From contig NZ_PDOC01000004.1 of the NCBI RefSeq assembly GCF_002760655.1, forward strand, positions 124,001 to 188,000: 64,000 nt of DNA. Direction: 5' to 3'. This document shows positions 42,564 to 53,440 of this stretch, piece after piece; within the stretch, counting starts at the first letter, position 1, and each line of letters begins with the position of its first letter. The position numbers were made by a program, and so were the translations under genes. Origin of the DNA: Massilia eurypsychrophila. GTDB taxonomy: Bacteria; Pseudomonadota; Gammaproteobacteria; Burkholderiales; Burkholderiaceae_D. The notes under the pieces were generated by a model. It did no database searches. It saw nothing but the letters and a program-made list of their open reading frames with translations, and was not told the origin of the DNA.

Positions 42564-42812
42564 ATGAAAAACGTTACCTTCTCATCGATCTCGACGCTGC
42601 TGGAAGAAATGGGCCGCGCCTTTGCGCAAGCGTTCCGTTACGGCGCGCGCGCCATCGCCACCATGTCGGTGCCGCAGACGATCGCCGCCTGCATTGGCCT
42701 GGCGCTGCTGATCACCATCCTGCCGCTGGCCTTCTTCCTGTTCATGGTCTTCCTGATCGTCAAGCTGGCGGTGGCGGCGATCGTGCTCAACGCGCGGCGC
42801 CAGAAGGAATGA
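42564..42812 (+). CDS. Small membrane protein preceding a LytS/LytTR system
   Basis: 82 residues with AGGAG upstream. Two adjoining hydrophobic helices (about 37-55 and 57-75: TIAACIGLALLITILPLAFFLFMVFLIVKLAVAAIVL) and a positively charged end RRQKE. Its stop overlaps the ATG of the histidine kinase gene (ATGA), so the three genes form one operon. It may be an accessory or sensory partner of the kinase. No family recognised. Confidence 0.7.
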   Translation: MKNVTFSSISTLLEEMGRAFAQAFRYGARAIATMSVPQTIAACIGLALLITILPLAFFLFMVFLIVKLAVAAIVLNARRQKE

Positions 42813-43702
42813 ATGTGAGCGCGTCGCAACTGAACCGCGCCGCCGACGTCGTGCGCGAAGCGGCCGAAGTGGTGAAGACCACGTGGTGGCGATTCGTCGA
42901 CTGGCTGGCGGTGATCGAGTGGCGCCGCCTGTTCATCATCTGGGTGCTGGTGCTGGCCACCGGCGGCATGACGCAAACGCCTGAGCCGGCAATCTGGTTC
43001 CTGCTCATTTCGTTCGGCGTCAAGGTGCTCGCCGGCGGCAAGCGCAAGGCGGAGCTGGACGCGGCCGCGGCGAGCCGCCAGGCCGACGTCGCCACGCTCG
43101 AGCGCAAGCTGACGGAAGCGCAGATGGCGGCGCTGCAGGCGCAGGTCGAGCCGCACTTCCTGTTCAACACGCTGGCGCTGATTGGGCAGCTGATCGAAAC
43201 CGATCCGCCGGAAGCGGCGCGCATCCACGCGCACCTGATCGGCTACCTGCGTTCGACCTTGCCGCAGATGCGCGCGGCCGGCGGCGCCACGCTGGGCAAG
43301 CAGGTCGAGCTGTCGCGCGCCTACCTGGCCATCATGCAGGCGCGCATGAAGGAACGGCTGACCGTGCAATTCGAGGTGCCCGATTTTCTCGGCAGCGCGC
43401 CGTTCCCGCCGATGATGCTGCAGATGCTGATCGAAAACGCCATCAAGCACGGCCTGGAGCCGAAGATCGCCGGCGGGCGCATCGACGTCTCGGCCAAAGT
43501 GGTCGGCGCCACGCTGCAGGTCGACGTGCGCGACAACGGCGCCGGCTTCGACATGACATCCGACGACGGCGTCGGCCTGGCGAATATCCGCGAACGCCTG
43601 TTTCTCCTGTACGGCAAGTACGCCGAACTGGTGATCGAGGCGCCGGCCGAAGGCGGCGCGCTGGCGTCGATCCGACTCCCCTACAAGATGATGGCGGACT
43701 GA
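42809..43702 (+). CDS. LytS/YehU-type sensor histidine kinase (His_kinase family)
   Basis: 297 residues from ATG 42809. Two hydrophobic segments (about 35-50 and 55-72) are followed by a short coiled coil (KAELDAAAASRQADVATLERKLTEAQMAALQAQ). The His_kinase H-box is VEPHFLFNTLALIGQLIETDP. The HATPase part has LQMLIENAIKHGLEPK, DNGAGFD and GVGLANIRERL. It phosphorylates the adjacent LytTR regulator. The short N-terminal membrane anchor leaves little external sensing domain, so the 82-residue membrane partner may contribute to sensing (inference). Confidence 0.88.
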   Translation: MNVSASQLNRAADVVREAAEVVKTTWWRFVDWLAVIEWRRLFIIWVLVLATGGMTQTPEPAIWFLLISFGVKVLAGGKRKAELDAAAASRQADVATLERKLTEAQMAALQAQVEPHFLFNTLALIGQLIETDPPEAARIHAHLIGYLRSTLPQMRAAGGATLGKQVELSRAYLAIMQARMKERLTVQFEVPDFLGSAPFPPMMLQMLIENAIKHGLEPKIAGGRIDVSAKVVGATLQVDVRDNGAGFDMTSDDGVGLANIRERLFLLYGKYAELVIEAPAEGGALASIRLPYKMMAD

Positions 43703-43703
43703 C

Positions 43704-44480
43704 ATGGCGCATGGGGCAAGCACGGTCAGTGCGCTGATCGTCGACGACGAGGCGCCGATGCGCGACCAGCTGCGCGCGCGGCTTGGCGAAGCGTGGCCGG
43801 CGCTCGACATCGTTGGTGAAGCGGCCAACGGCGTCGAGGCGGTGGCGATGGCCGCCGAGCACAAGCCGGACATCGTGTTCCTCGACATCCGCATGCCGGG
43901 CCAGAGCGGCATCGAGGCGGCGCGCCAGCTGTACGGCAGCTGCCACATCGTGTTCGTCACCGCCTACGACCAGTACGCGCTCGACGCGTTCGAACAGGGC
44001 GCGATGGACTACCTGCTCAAACCGGTGACGGCAGAGCGGCTGGCGACGACCTGTGCGCGGCTGCGCCAGCGGCTGGCGGCGCCGCCCGAGGACATCGGCC
44101 AGAAGCTGGCGCAGCTGGCGGCGGCGCTGGAGCACGGCCGCGCAGCGCGGCCATCGTACCTGCGCTGGATCCAGGCCCAGGTCGGCGGCAGCCTGCGCAT
44201 GATCAGCACGCGCGAGGTGCTGTTCTTCCGCTCCGACGAAAAATACACGCGGGTGCAGACGGCGCAGGCCGAACTGCTGATCCGCAAGACGCTGAAGGAA
44301 CTGGCGGACGAACTCGATCCGGACGAGTTCTGGCGCATCCACCGCTCGACCCTGGTGCGGGTCGACGCGATCGCCGCGGTCACGCGCGACATGCGCGGGC
44401 GGCAGATGCTGAAAGTGCACGGGATGACCGAGGAGCTGGAGGTCAGCCGCAACCACGCCTACCTGTTCCAGCAAATGTAG
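43704..44480 (+). CDS. LytTR-family response regulator
   Basis: 258 residues, 1 bp after the kinase stop. Receiver domain: acidic pair D14/D15 (LIVDDEAPMRDQL), phospho-acceptor D61 in IVFLDIRMPGQSG, and the T/K positions VTAYDQYALDAF and LLKPV. The LytTR DNA-binding domain spans about 155-258 (EVLFFRSDEKYTRVQT, LDPDEFWRIHRSTLVRVDAI, NHAYLFQQM). It forms the output of the LytS-type kinase. Targets are not evident in the window. Confidence 0.92.
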   Translation: MAHGASTVSALIVDDEAPMRDQLRARLGEAWPALDIVGEAANGVEAVAMAAEHKPDIVFLDIRMPGQSGIEAARQLYGSCHIVFVTAYDQYALDAFEQGAMDYLLKPVTAERLATTCARLRQRLAAPPEDIGQKLAQLAAALEHGRAARPSYLRWIQAQVGGSLRMISTREVLFFRSDEKYTRVQTAQAELLIRKTLKELADELDPDEFWRIHRSTLVRVDAIAAVTRDMRGRQMLKVHGMTEELEVSRNHAYLFQQM

Positions 44481-44540
44481 GCAGTAAATACAAAATCGAC
44501 TACCATATCATTTCGATCATGCTTTCGAGAGGTATGCGCC

Positions 44541-44972
44541 ATGTCAGACCATCCTGCCTATGCCGGCTCCAGCGTCATCCCCTGCCTGCGCTACCGCGAC
44601 GCGCCGCGCGCCATCGACTGGCTGTGCAGCGTATTCGGCTTTGTCCGCCACCTGGTGGTCGAGGGCGAAAACGGCGCCATCGCTCACGCGCAGCTGAACA
44701 GCGGCAGCGGCATGATCATGCTCGGCTCGGTCAGCAATGAAGGCGCCTACGGCAAGCTGCTGGTGCAGCCGGAAGACATCGGCGGCGCCCAGACGCAAAC
44801 GACTTACCTGGTGGTGGCCGATGCCGATGCCGTCTACGGCCGCGTACTGGAAGCGGGCGCGGCGATCGTGATCGACATCGTCGACGAGGAATACGGCGGG
44901 CGCGGCTTCACCTGCCGCGACCTCGAAGGCCACATCTGGAGCATCGGTACCTACGACCCCTGGCAGCAATAA
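44541..44972 (+). CDS. VOC-superfamily (glyoxalase/bleomycin-resistance-like) protein
   Basis: 143 residues. Paired beta-alpha-beta-beta-beta modules of the VOC fold: SSVIPCLRYRDAPRAIDWLCSVFGFVRHLVVEGENGAIAHAQLNSGSGMIMLG and YLVVADADAVYGRVLEAGAAIVIDI. The end DLEGHIWSIGTYDPW is typical of the YcgJ/PhnB-like branch. Metal-binding or resistance roles cannot be decided. It is followed 16 bp later by another VOC gene. AGAGGT precedes the start. Confidence 0.82.
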   Translation: MSDHPAYAGSSVIPCLRYRDAPRAIDWLCSVFGFVRHLVVEGENGAIAHAQLNSGSGMIMLGSVSNEGAYGKLLVQPEDIGGAQTQTTYLVVADADAVYGRVLEAGAAIVIDIVDEEYGGRGFTCRDLEGHIWSIGTYDPWQQ

Positions 44973-44988
44973 ACCCCAAGGAGAGACC

Positions 44989-45381
44989 ATGGCACGCCCA
45001 ATGCACTTCGAAATCCAGGCGTCGAATCCGCCTGTGCTGATGGATTTTTATTCCCAACTGTTCGGCTGGACCTTCAACAAATGGGAAGCCGGAGAGTACT
45101 GGATGATTCACACCGGGCCGGACGACCAGCCGGGCATCAACGGCGGCCTGCTGCCGCGCCAGGGACCGCCGCCGGTCGACATGGCGGCGGTGAATGCCTC
45201 TGTTCTCACCATCATCGTCGACGACCTCGATGCGACGCTGGCGAAGCTGGGCAGCATCGGCGGCGGCGCCAAGGTGGCAGTGCCGAAGATGGCGGTGCCG
45301 TCGATCGGCTGGCTGGCCTACATCAAGGACCCGGACGGCAATTTCTTCGGCATGATGCAGCCGGACACCCGCGCCGCCTGA
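44989..45381 (+). CDS. VOC-superfamily protein, CFP32-like
   Basis: 130 residues. A single VOC domain: MHFEIQASNPPVLMDFYSQLFGWTFNKW, PGINGGLLPRQGPP, LTIIVDDLDATLAKLGSIGG, and the closing YIKDPDGNFFGMMQPD. This is the pattern of the CFP32/27-kDa antigen-like VOC proteins of unknown enzymatic role. GGAGAG precedes the ATG. It belongs to a short run 44541-45793 of small stress- or resistance-type proteins. Confidence 0.85.
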   Translation: MARPMHFEIQASNPPVLMDFYSQLFGWTFNKWEAGEYWMIHTGPDDQPGINGGLLPRQGPPPVDMAAVNASVLTIIVDDLDATLAKLGSIGGGAKVAVPKMAVPSIGWLAYIKDPDGNFFGMMQPDTRAA

Positions 45382-45400
45382 ACCCGACCGGACGACAAAC

Positions 45401-47410
<2,010 letters not shown>

Positions 47411-47420
47411 GCTGTTCTCT

Positions 47421-48743
47421 TTACGGACGAATGGTGCGATAGGTGACCGGGTTCGGCGCAGCCGCTGCGGCGCCGATCTGGTAGGCGGCCTGCACTTCGC
47501 GGATCGCCTGCTGCGCGGCCGCTTCGGTGCGCGCGTGGACCATCGCCAGCGGCTGGCCGACGGCGACCTGCGCGCCCAGTTCGACCATGCCGGCCAGGCC
47601 GACGGCGAAGTCGATGGCGTCTTCCGGACGACGGCGTCCGCCGCCCAGGCTGACCACGGCCAGGCCGAGCGAGCGGCAATCGGTGGCGGTGGCGAAACCG
47701 GCCTGCAGCGCCGGCGCCGGCACGATGATCGGCGCCTGCTCCAGGTAGGCGTCGGGACGCTCGAGCAGGTCGGCCGGGCCGCCCAGCGCCGTGACCATGC
47801 GGGCGAAGCGTTCGGCCGCTTCACCGGAGTCGAGGCCTGCCTGCAGCTTGGCGCGCGCTTCGGTGTCGGTGGTAGCCAGGCCGCCGAGGATCAGCATTTC
47901 GGCGCACAGCGCCATCGTCACTTCGTGCAAGCGCGCCGGGCGCGAACGGCCGGCCAGGTAGTCCATCGCCAGGCGCACTTCGAGCGCGTTGCCGGCGACC
48001 GGGCCGAGCGACTCGTTCATGTCGGTCAGGATGGCGGAGGTGCGGGTGCCGGCGCCGTTACCGACGGCGACGATGCTTTCGGCCAGTTCGACCGACTTGT
48101 CGAAGCTCGGCATGAAGGCGCCGCTGCCGACCTTGACGTCCATGACGAGCGCGTCGAGCCCTGCCGACAGCTTCTTCGACAGGATCGAGCCGGTGATCAT
48201 GGCGACCGATTCGACCGTGGCGGTGGTGTCGCGGATGCTGTAGAAGCGCTTGTCGGCGGGCGCGAGTTCAGCGGTCTGGCCGATGATGGCGACGCCGACT
48301 TCACGCACCACCTTGCGAAACAGCGCCGGGTCGGGCACGGTGCAGTAGCCGGGGATCGAATCGAACTTGTCGAGCGTGCCGCCGGTGTGGCCAAGGCCGC
48401 GGCCGGAAATCATCGGCACGAAGCCGCCGCACGCGGCGATCATGGGTCCGAGCATCAGCGAGACGACGTCGCCGACGCCGCCGGTGGAGTGCTTGTCGAC
48501 GACCGGACCGGGCAGGTCGAGCGAGCGCCATTCCATGACCTGGCCCGAATCGCGCATCGCCAGCGTGAAGGCGACGCGTTCGTCCATCGTCATGTCCTTG
48601 AAGTAGACGGCCATCGCGAGCGCGGCGATCTGGCCTTCGGTGGTGCCGCCGGTGGTGATGCCGGCGACGAAAAACTGGATCTCCGCTGCGCTCAAGGCTT
48701 CGCCGTTGCGCTTCTTGCGGATGATTTCCTGGTTCAAAAACAT
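47421..48743 (-). CDS. deoA: Thymidine phosphorylase
   Basis: 440 residues. Class-II nucleoside phosphorylase with the phosphate-binding signature [29 protein letters not shown], and a C-terminal PYNP domain. It phosphorolyses thymidine and deoxyuridine to the base and 2-deoxyribose-1-phosphate in the cytosol. The product goes to DeoB, encoded upstream. A 29-bp-arm inverted repeat lies between it and the ALDH gene, so the deo operon is interrupted by a repeat element here. Confidence 0.95.
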   Translation of the reverse strand: MFLNQEIIRKKRNGEALSAAEIQFFVAGITTGGTTEGQIAALAMAVYFKDMTMDERVAFTLAMRDSGQVMEWRSLDLPGPVVDKHSTGGVGDVVSLMLGPMIAACGGFVPMISGRGLGHTGGTLDKFDSIPGYCTVPDPALFRKVVREVGVAIIGQTAELAPADKRFYSIRDTTATVESVAMITGSILSKKLSAGLDALVMDVKVGSGAFMPSFDKSVELAESIVAVGNGAGTRTSAILTDMNESLGPVAGNALEVRLAMDYLAGRSRPARLHEVTMALCAEMLILGGLATTDTEARAKLQAGLDSGEAAERFARMVTALGGPADLLERPDAYLEQAPIIVPAPALQAGFATATDCRSLGLAVVSLGGGRRRPEDAIDFAVGLAGMVELGAQVAVGQPLAMVHARTEAAAQQAIREVQAAYQIGAAAAAPNPVTYRTIRP

Positions 48744-48762
48744 ATGCTGCCTTTTTTAGAAA

Positions 48763-48843
48763 CGTCATTCCCGCGGAGGCGGGAATCCATACTTCGCTTG
48801 CGGAGCGCAGGTGCTATGGATTCCCGCCTGCGCGGGAGTAACG
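48763..48843. repeat. Inverted-repeat element with CATTCCCGC..GCGGGAATCCA arms
   Basis: Arms 48763-48791 and 48815-48843 are reverse complements with three mismatches over 29 bp, separated by 23 bp. Each arm is itself a small palindrome (ATTCCCGC...GCGGGAAT). This matches the common dispersed extragenic hairpin of beta- and gammaproteobacteria. It lies between the ALDH and deoA genes and could cut or stabilise the operon mRNA. Confidence 0.85.
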
Positions 48844-48865
48844 GTTTTGCGGGTGCGGGTTCTTA

Positions 48866-51244
48866 TCAAACGCCGTATGGGATCCAGACGTTTTTGACCT
48901 GGCTGGCGTGAGCCAGCACGGCGCGGCCACCGGCCTGTTTCGTGTCGTACCAGTCGCGGCCCTTGCCGCCGCCAACCCAGGTGCGCTTGAGCGAGCCGGC
49001 CGACAGGCGCTCGACTTCGGCGCAGCCCTCGGCCGAACCGTCGTGGCGCCATACCGCGTCGACGTCCGAGTGCGACGCCAGCGTGCGCGCCAGCTCGTCG
49101 GCGCTGCCGGTGACGATGTTGAGCGCGCCGCCCGGCAGGTCGGAAGTGTCGAGCACCTGGTACAGATCGGTCGCGGCCAGCGGATACGCTTCCGACGGCA
49201 CCGCGATGACGCGGTTACCCAGCGCCAGCGCCGGCGCCACCAGCGAGATGAAGCCGAGCAGCGGCGACTCGTTCGGGCAGATGATGCCGATCACGCCAAC
49301 CGGCTCGTTAAGCGCGACGGTGATGCCGTGCATCGGCGGCTGGTGCGCCAGGCCGTCGTACTTGTCGGCCCAGGCGGCGTAGTAGAACAGGCGCTCGATC
49401 GAGGCCTGCACTTCCTTCTCGGGATTCTTCGCGCCGGTCATCGCTGCCAGGCGGGCGGCGAATTCGTCGGCGCGGATGGCCAGGTTTTCGGCGATGTAGT
49501 ACAGCACCTGCGCGCGGTTGTGCGCGGTGGCCTTGGCCCAGCCGGACGCCTTGTGCGCCGCTTCGACGGCGTTGCGGATGTCCTTGCGGTTGCCTTCGCC
49601 AACGTCGCCGAGGAAAGCGCCGCCGGCGCCGTTGATGGCGCGGCTGTAGGCGCCGTCAGGGCGGGCTTGCTTGCCACCGATGTACAGCTTGGCGGTGCGG
49701 TCGATGCCGAACACGCTGCCCGATTCAGACGAACTGACTTTGCCCTTCGCTTCGACGACAGGCAGCGCCGGACGCGCGTCTTCCGACAGCGCCGTCATGT
49801 ACTCGTACATGCCTTCCTTGCCGCCTTCGCGTCCGAAGCCGGACTCGCGGTAGCCGCCGAAGCCGCAGGCAGCATCGAACTGATTGGCGGTATTGATCCA
49901 TACGACGCCGGCCTTGATCTGCGGCGCGATATCGAGAGCCAGGCTGATCGACTCGGACCACACGCAGGCGGCCAGGCCGTAGACGGTGTTGTTGGCCAGC
50001 TGGACTGCTTCGGCCGGCGTGCGGAAACTCATGGCGACCAGCACCGGTCCGAAGATCTCGGCTTGCGCGACGGCGGCCGAGGTGGAGGCGCCGGTGATCA
50101 GGGTCGGCAGGAACCACGAGCCGGTGGCCGGCAATTCGCAGTTCGGCTGCCAGATGGTGCAGCCTTCTGCACGCGCCGATTCGACCAGGCCGTGGATGCG
50201 CTGCTGCTGCACCGGATCGACCAGTGCGCCGACGTCCATCGACTTGTCGAGCGGGGAACCGAGGCGCAGGTTTTCCATGCGCGCGCGGACCTTGGCGAGG
50301 AAGCGCTCCTCGACCGATTCCTGGATCAGCAGGCGCGAACCGGCGCAGCAGACCTGGCCCTGGTTGAACCAGATCGAATCGACCAGGCCTTCGACGGCGG
50401 CATCGAGATCGGCGTCTTCGAACACGATGAACGGCGACTTGCCGCCCAATTCGAGCGACAGCTTCTTGCCGGTGCCGGCGGTGGCCTTGCGGATCAGGCG
50501 CCCTACTTCGGTCGAGCCGGTAAAGGCGATCTTGTCGATGCCGGCATGGTTGACGATCGCTTCGCCGACACGGCCGTCGCCGGTGACGATGTTGACGACG
50601 CCGGGCGGTACGCCAGCCTGCTGGCAGATCTCGGCAAACAGCAATGCGGACAGCGAGGTGAATTCGGCCGGCTTGAAGACGACGGTGTTACCGGCGGCGA
50701 GCGCCGGGGCGATTTTCCAGGCCAGCATCAGCAGCGGGAAGTTCCAGGGGACGATCTGACCCACCACGCCGACGGCGCGGTAGTCGGCGAATTCTTCCGA
50801 CTGCAGCTGGGCCCAGCCGGCGTGATGGTAGAAGTGGCGCGCGGCCAGCGGCAGGTCGGCGTCGCGCGTTTCGCGGATCGTCTTGCCGTTGTCGAGCGTC
50901 TCGATGACGGCGAACAGGCGCGCGTGGCGCTGCAGCAGGCGCGCCAGCGCGTACATCACGCGCGCGCGGCCATGGCCGCCCATCGCGACCCAGCCCGGCT
51001 GGGCGCGGCGCGCCGCAGCCACGGCGCGGTCGATGTCGTCGCTACCGGCCTGCGTCAGCTGCGCGAGCTCCTTGCCGTCGGCAGGATTGGTCGAGGCGAA
51101 GGTGTCGGATGCCGGCGTCCACGCATTGTCGATGAACAGGCCGAAACGGCGCTCGTGGCCATCGAGCCACGCTTGCGCTTCTTTGGTGCTTTCGGGGGCT
51201 GGGCCGTAATCCATGGTGGTGAGAATCTCGTTAATAGTTGGCAT
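48866..51244 (-). CDS. Double-domain aldehyde dehydrogenase (ALDH16-like)
   Basis: 792 residues. The first ALDH module (about 30-480) is complete: N168 in PWNFP, E265 in LELGGKS and nucleophile C299 in FNQGQVCCAGSR. The second module (about 520-790) has ALDH structure (GVIGIICPNESPLLGF, GNRVIAVPS, GSAEGCAEVERLSAGSLKRTWV) but no GQxC nucleophile, so it is a pseudo-ALDH. This architecture is that of ALDH16. It is next to deoC, so acetaldehyde released from deoxyribose-5-phosphate is the likely substrate (inference). Confidence 0.85.
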   Translation of the reverse strand: MPTINEILTTMDYGPAPESTKEAQAWLDGHERRFGLFIDNAWTPASDTFASTNPADGKELAQLTQAGSDDIDRAVAAARRAQPGWVAMGGHGRARVMYALARLLQRHARLFAVIETLDNGKTIRETRDADLPLAARHFYHHAGWAQLQSEEFADYRAVGVVGQIVPWNFPLLMLAWKIAPALAAGNTVVFKPAEFTSLSALLFAEICQQAGVPPGVVNIVTGDGRVGEAIVNHAGIDKIAFTGSTEVGRLIRKATAGTGKKLSLELGGKSPFIVFEDADLDAAVEGLVDSIWFNQGQVCCAGSRLLIQESVEERFLAKVRARMENLRLGSPLDKSMDVGALVDPVQQQRIHGLVESARAEGCTIWQPNCELPATGSWFLPTLITGASTSAAVAQAEIFGPVLVAMSFRTPAEAVQLANNTVYGLAACVWSESISLALDIAPQIKAGVVWINTANQFDAACGFGGYRESGFGREGGKEGMYEYMTALSEDARPALPVVEAKGKVSSSESGSVFGIDRTAKLYIGGKQARPDGAYSRAINGAGGAFLGDVGEGNRKDIRNAVEAAHKASGWAKATAHNRAQVLYYIAENLAIRADEFAARLAAMTGAKNPEKEVQASIERLFYYAAWADKYDGLAHQPPMHGITVALNEPVGVIGIICPNESPLLGFISLVAPALALGNRVIAVPSEAYPLAATDLYQVLDTSDLPGGALNIVTGSADELARTLASHSDVDAVWRHDGSAEGCAEVERLSAGSLKRTWVGGGKGRDWYDTKQAGGRAVLAHASQVKNVWIPYGV

Positions 51245-51262
51245 GACGAATCCGATGACTTT

Positions 51263-52219
51263 TTATGGTTGCGCGTGGCGGTGGTTCGCCGAGTAATTGC
51301 CGGTGACGTAGTGTTCGAGCTGGCGTTCGATGTCGGTCAGCAGGCTCGATGCGCCGATGCGGAACAGGTGCGGCTCGAGCCATTCGCGGCCGAGTTCTTC
51401 CTTCATCAGCGACAGGTACTGCAGCGCGCTCTTGGCCGAACTGACGCCGCCGGCCGGCTTGAAACCGACCTGAAAGCCCGTCTGCTGGTGGTATTCGCGG
51501 ATCGCGCGCACCATCGTCAGCGCGACCGGGATGGTGGCGTTGACGCCTTCCTTGCCGGTCGAGGTCTTGATGAAGTCGGAGCCGGCCATCATGCATACCC
51601 ACGACGCCTTGGCGACGTTTTCCAGCGTGGTCAGGTCGCCGGTGGCGAGAATCGCCTTGACGTGGGCGTCGCCGCAGGCCTGGCGGTAGGCGACCATCTC
51701 GTCGTACAGCGCCTGCCAGTTACCGTTGAGGACATGCTGGCGGGTGATGACGATGTCGATCTCGGTGGCGCCGGCGGCGACCGACAGTTCGATCTCGCGC
51801 ACCTTGGTTTCCATGCTGGCCAGGCCCGCCGGGAACGCGGTCGATACCGCCGCGATCGGCAGGCGGCCTTGCAGGATTTTGCCGGCCGGGGCGATCATCT
51901 CGTGGTACACGCAGACGGCGCCGGTCGACAGCGTGGTCAGGCCGAGAGCTTCCATCAGGTCCGAGCGCAGCGGGCGCATCGCCTTCATGCACAGGCGCTC
52001 GACGCGGCCTGGCGTATCGTCGCCGCCGAGGGTGGTCAGGTCGATGCACTTGATCGCCTGGACCAGCCACGCGGCCTGGTACTCCTTCTTTACCGTGCGG
52101 CGGTTCGCCAGGCTGGCGGCGCGGCGGTCGGCGGCGTTGCGGTTGACCTTGATCTGGTTGACCCAGCCCAGATCGAGGCCGGAGGCTTCATTGCGTTTGA
52201 ATGCGGTAGGTTGGGTCAT
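51263..52219 (-). CDS. deoC: Deoxyribose-phosphate aldolase, eukaryote-type
   Basis: 318 residues from ATG 52219. The Schiff-base lysine is in DFIKTSTGKEGVNAT and the second lysine in VGFKPAGGVSSAK. It resembles animal DERA much more than the 259-residue E. coli enzyme: VNQIKVNR..DRRAASL..RRTVKKEYQAAWL near the N-terminus and a length equal to human DERA. It splits deoxyribose-5-phosphate into glyceraldehyde-3-phosphate and acetaldehyde. Its start overlaps the deoB stop by 4 bp, so the two are translationally coupled. Confidence 0.93.
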   Translation of the reverse strand: MTQPTAFKRNEASGLDLGWVNQIKVNRNAADRRAASLANRRTVKKEYQAAWLVQAIKCIDLTTLGGDDTPGRVERLCMKAMRPLRSDLMEALGLTTLSTGAVCVYHEMIAPAGKILQGRLPIAAVSTAFPAGLASMETKVREIELSVAAGATEIDIVITRQHVLNGNWQALYDEMVAYRQACGDAHVKAILATGDLTTLENVAKASWVCMMAGSDFIKTSTGKEGVNATIPVALTMVRAIREYHQQTGFQVGFKPAGGVSSAKSALQYLSLMKEELGREWLEPHLFRIGASSLLTDIERQLEHYVTGNYSANHRHAQP

Positions 52220-53409
52220 AGCAGAGGTGTTCCGTTGGAGAGAGGTTTGACGCCCAGGTGTTTGGCCAGGGTGGCGCCGATGTCGGAGAACGTGTCGGAG
52301 ATCGGCAGCGCGCGCGGCGCCACGCCGGGACCGAAGAAGATCATCGGGATGTGTTCGCGCGTGTGATCCGACCCCGGCCAGCTCGGGTCGCAACCATGAT
52401 CGGCGGTGATCACAACCAGGTCGCCCTCCTTCAGTTTGACCATGAATTCGGGCAGGCGTTCATCGAGTTGGTGCAGCGCGTTGGCGTAGCCGGCGATGTC
52501 GCGGCGGTGGCCGAAGGCCTGGTCGAAGTCGACGAAGTTGACGAACGTGAGGGACTTGTCGCCCGCTTCTTCTTCGACCTTGAGCAGCGCGTCGAACAGC
52601 GCCATGTTGTCGACGCCCTTGACGACGCGCGAGACGCCCTGGGTGGCGAAGATGTCGCTGATTTTTCCGAGGGCGATCACCTCGCCGCCCGCATCCTTGA
52701 CGTGGTCGAGCAGGGTCGCGCTTGGCGGCGGCACGGCGTAGTCGTGGCGGTTGCTGGTGCGGCGGTAGTTGCCGTTCTCGCCGAGGAAAGGACGCGCAAT
52801 CACGCGGCCGATGTTGTATGGCTTGACCAGTTCGAACGCCGCCTCGCACATCGCGTACAGGCGCTCGAGGCCGAAGTGCTCTTCGTGGGCGGCGATCTGC
52901 ATCACCGAGTCGCCCGACGTGTAGAGGATCACCTTGCCGGTGGCGACATGCTCGTCGCCGTGCTTGTTGATGATTTCGGTGCCCGACGCGTGGCAGTTGC
53001 CGAGGAAACCAGGCACGCCGGTGAGTTCCTGCAGCTTGTCGGTGACCGCGGCCGGAATCGACGGCACGTCGCGCGGGAAGTAGCCCCAGTCGAACAGCAC
53101 CGGCACGCCGGCGATTTCCCAGTGGCCGCTTTGGGTGTCCTTGCCGGTCGACTGCTCGCGCGCGGCGCCGTAGGCGCCGGTGAAGCCGTCGCGCATTGCG
53201 AAACCAGGCGCCCACTCGCCGCTGGCGTCGTGTGCGGCGGCGGCGAGGCCGAGGCGCTCGAGGTTCGGGAGCGACATCGGCTTGCCGCTATCGGCGGCCC
53301 AGCTGGCGATGTGGCCGAAGGTGTTGGCGCCGGTGTCGCCGAAGGCTGCCGCATCAGGCGCAGCGCCGAGGCCGAAGGAATCAAGCAAAAGGATGAATGC
53401 GCGTGACAT
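52216..53409 (-). CDS. deoB: Phosphopentomutase
   Basis: 397 residues. Alkaline-phosphatase-superfamily metal sites: LLDSFGLGAAPDAAAFGDTGANT at the N-terminus and ITADHGCDPSWPGSDHTREHIP at the C-terminus, with the phosphorylated threonine expected in the DTGANT segment. It interconverts (deoxy)ribose-1-phosphate and -5-phosphate, linking the phosphorylases PNP and DeoA to DeoC. It is in an operon between the PNP gene (31 bp gap) and deoC (4-bp overlap). Confidence 0.95.
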   Translation of the reverse strand: MSRAFILLLDSFGLGAAPDAAAFGDTGANTFGHIASWAADSGKPMSLPNLERLGLAAAAHDASGEWAPGFAMRDGFTGAYGAAREQSTGKDTQSGHWEIAGVPVLFDWGYFPRDVPSIPAAVTDKLQELTGVPGFLGNCHASGTEIINKHGDEHVATGKVILYTSGDSVMQIAAHEEHFGLERLYAMCEAAFELVKPYNIGRVIARPFLGENGNYRRTSNRHDYAVPPPSATLLDHVKDAGGEVIALGKISDIFATQGVSRVVKGVDNMALFDALLKVEEEAGDKSLTFVNFVDFDQAFGHRRDIAGYANALHQLDERLPEFMVKLKEGDLVVITADHGCDPSWPGSDHTREHIPMIFFGPGVAPRALPISDTFSDIGATLAKHLGVKPLSNGTPLL

Positions 53410-53440
53410 GGTGTTGGCTCGTTTGAAAAGGTGTGTGGAC

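Noticed and set aside
48908-52366. A continuous plus-strand frame of more than 1100 codons opposite the ALDH16 and deoC genes
   Set aside because: It is antisense to two strongly recognised genes, has an Arg/Gly/Asp/His-rich composition and no domain. It is a by-product of GC-rich third positions.
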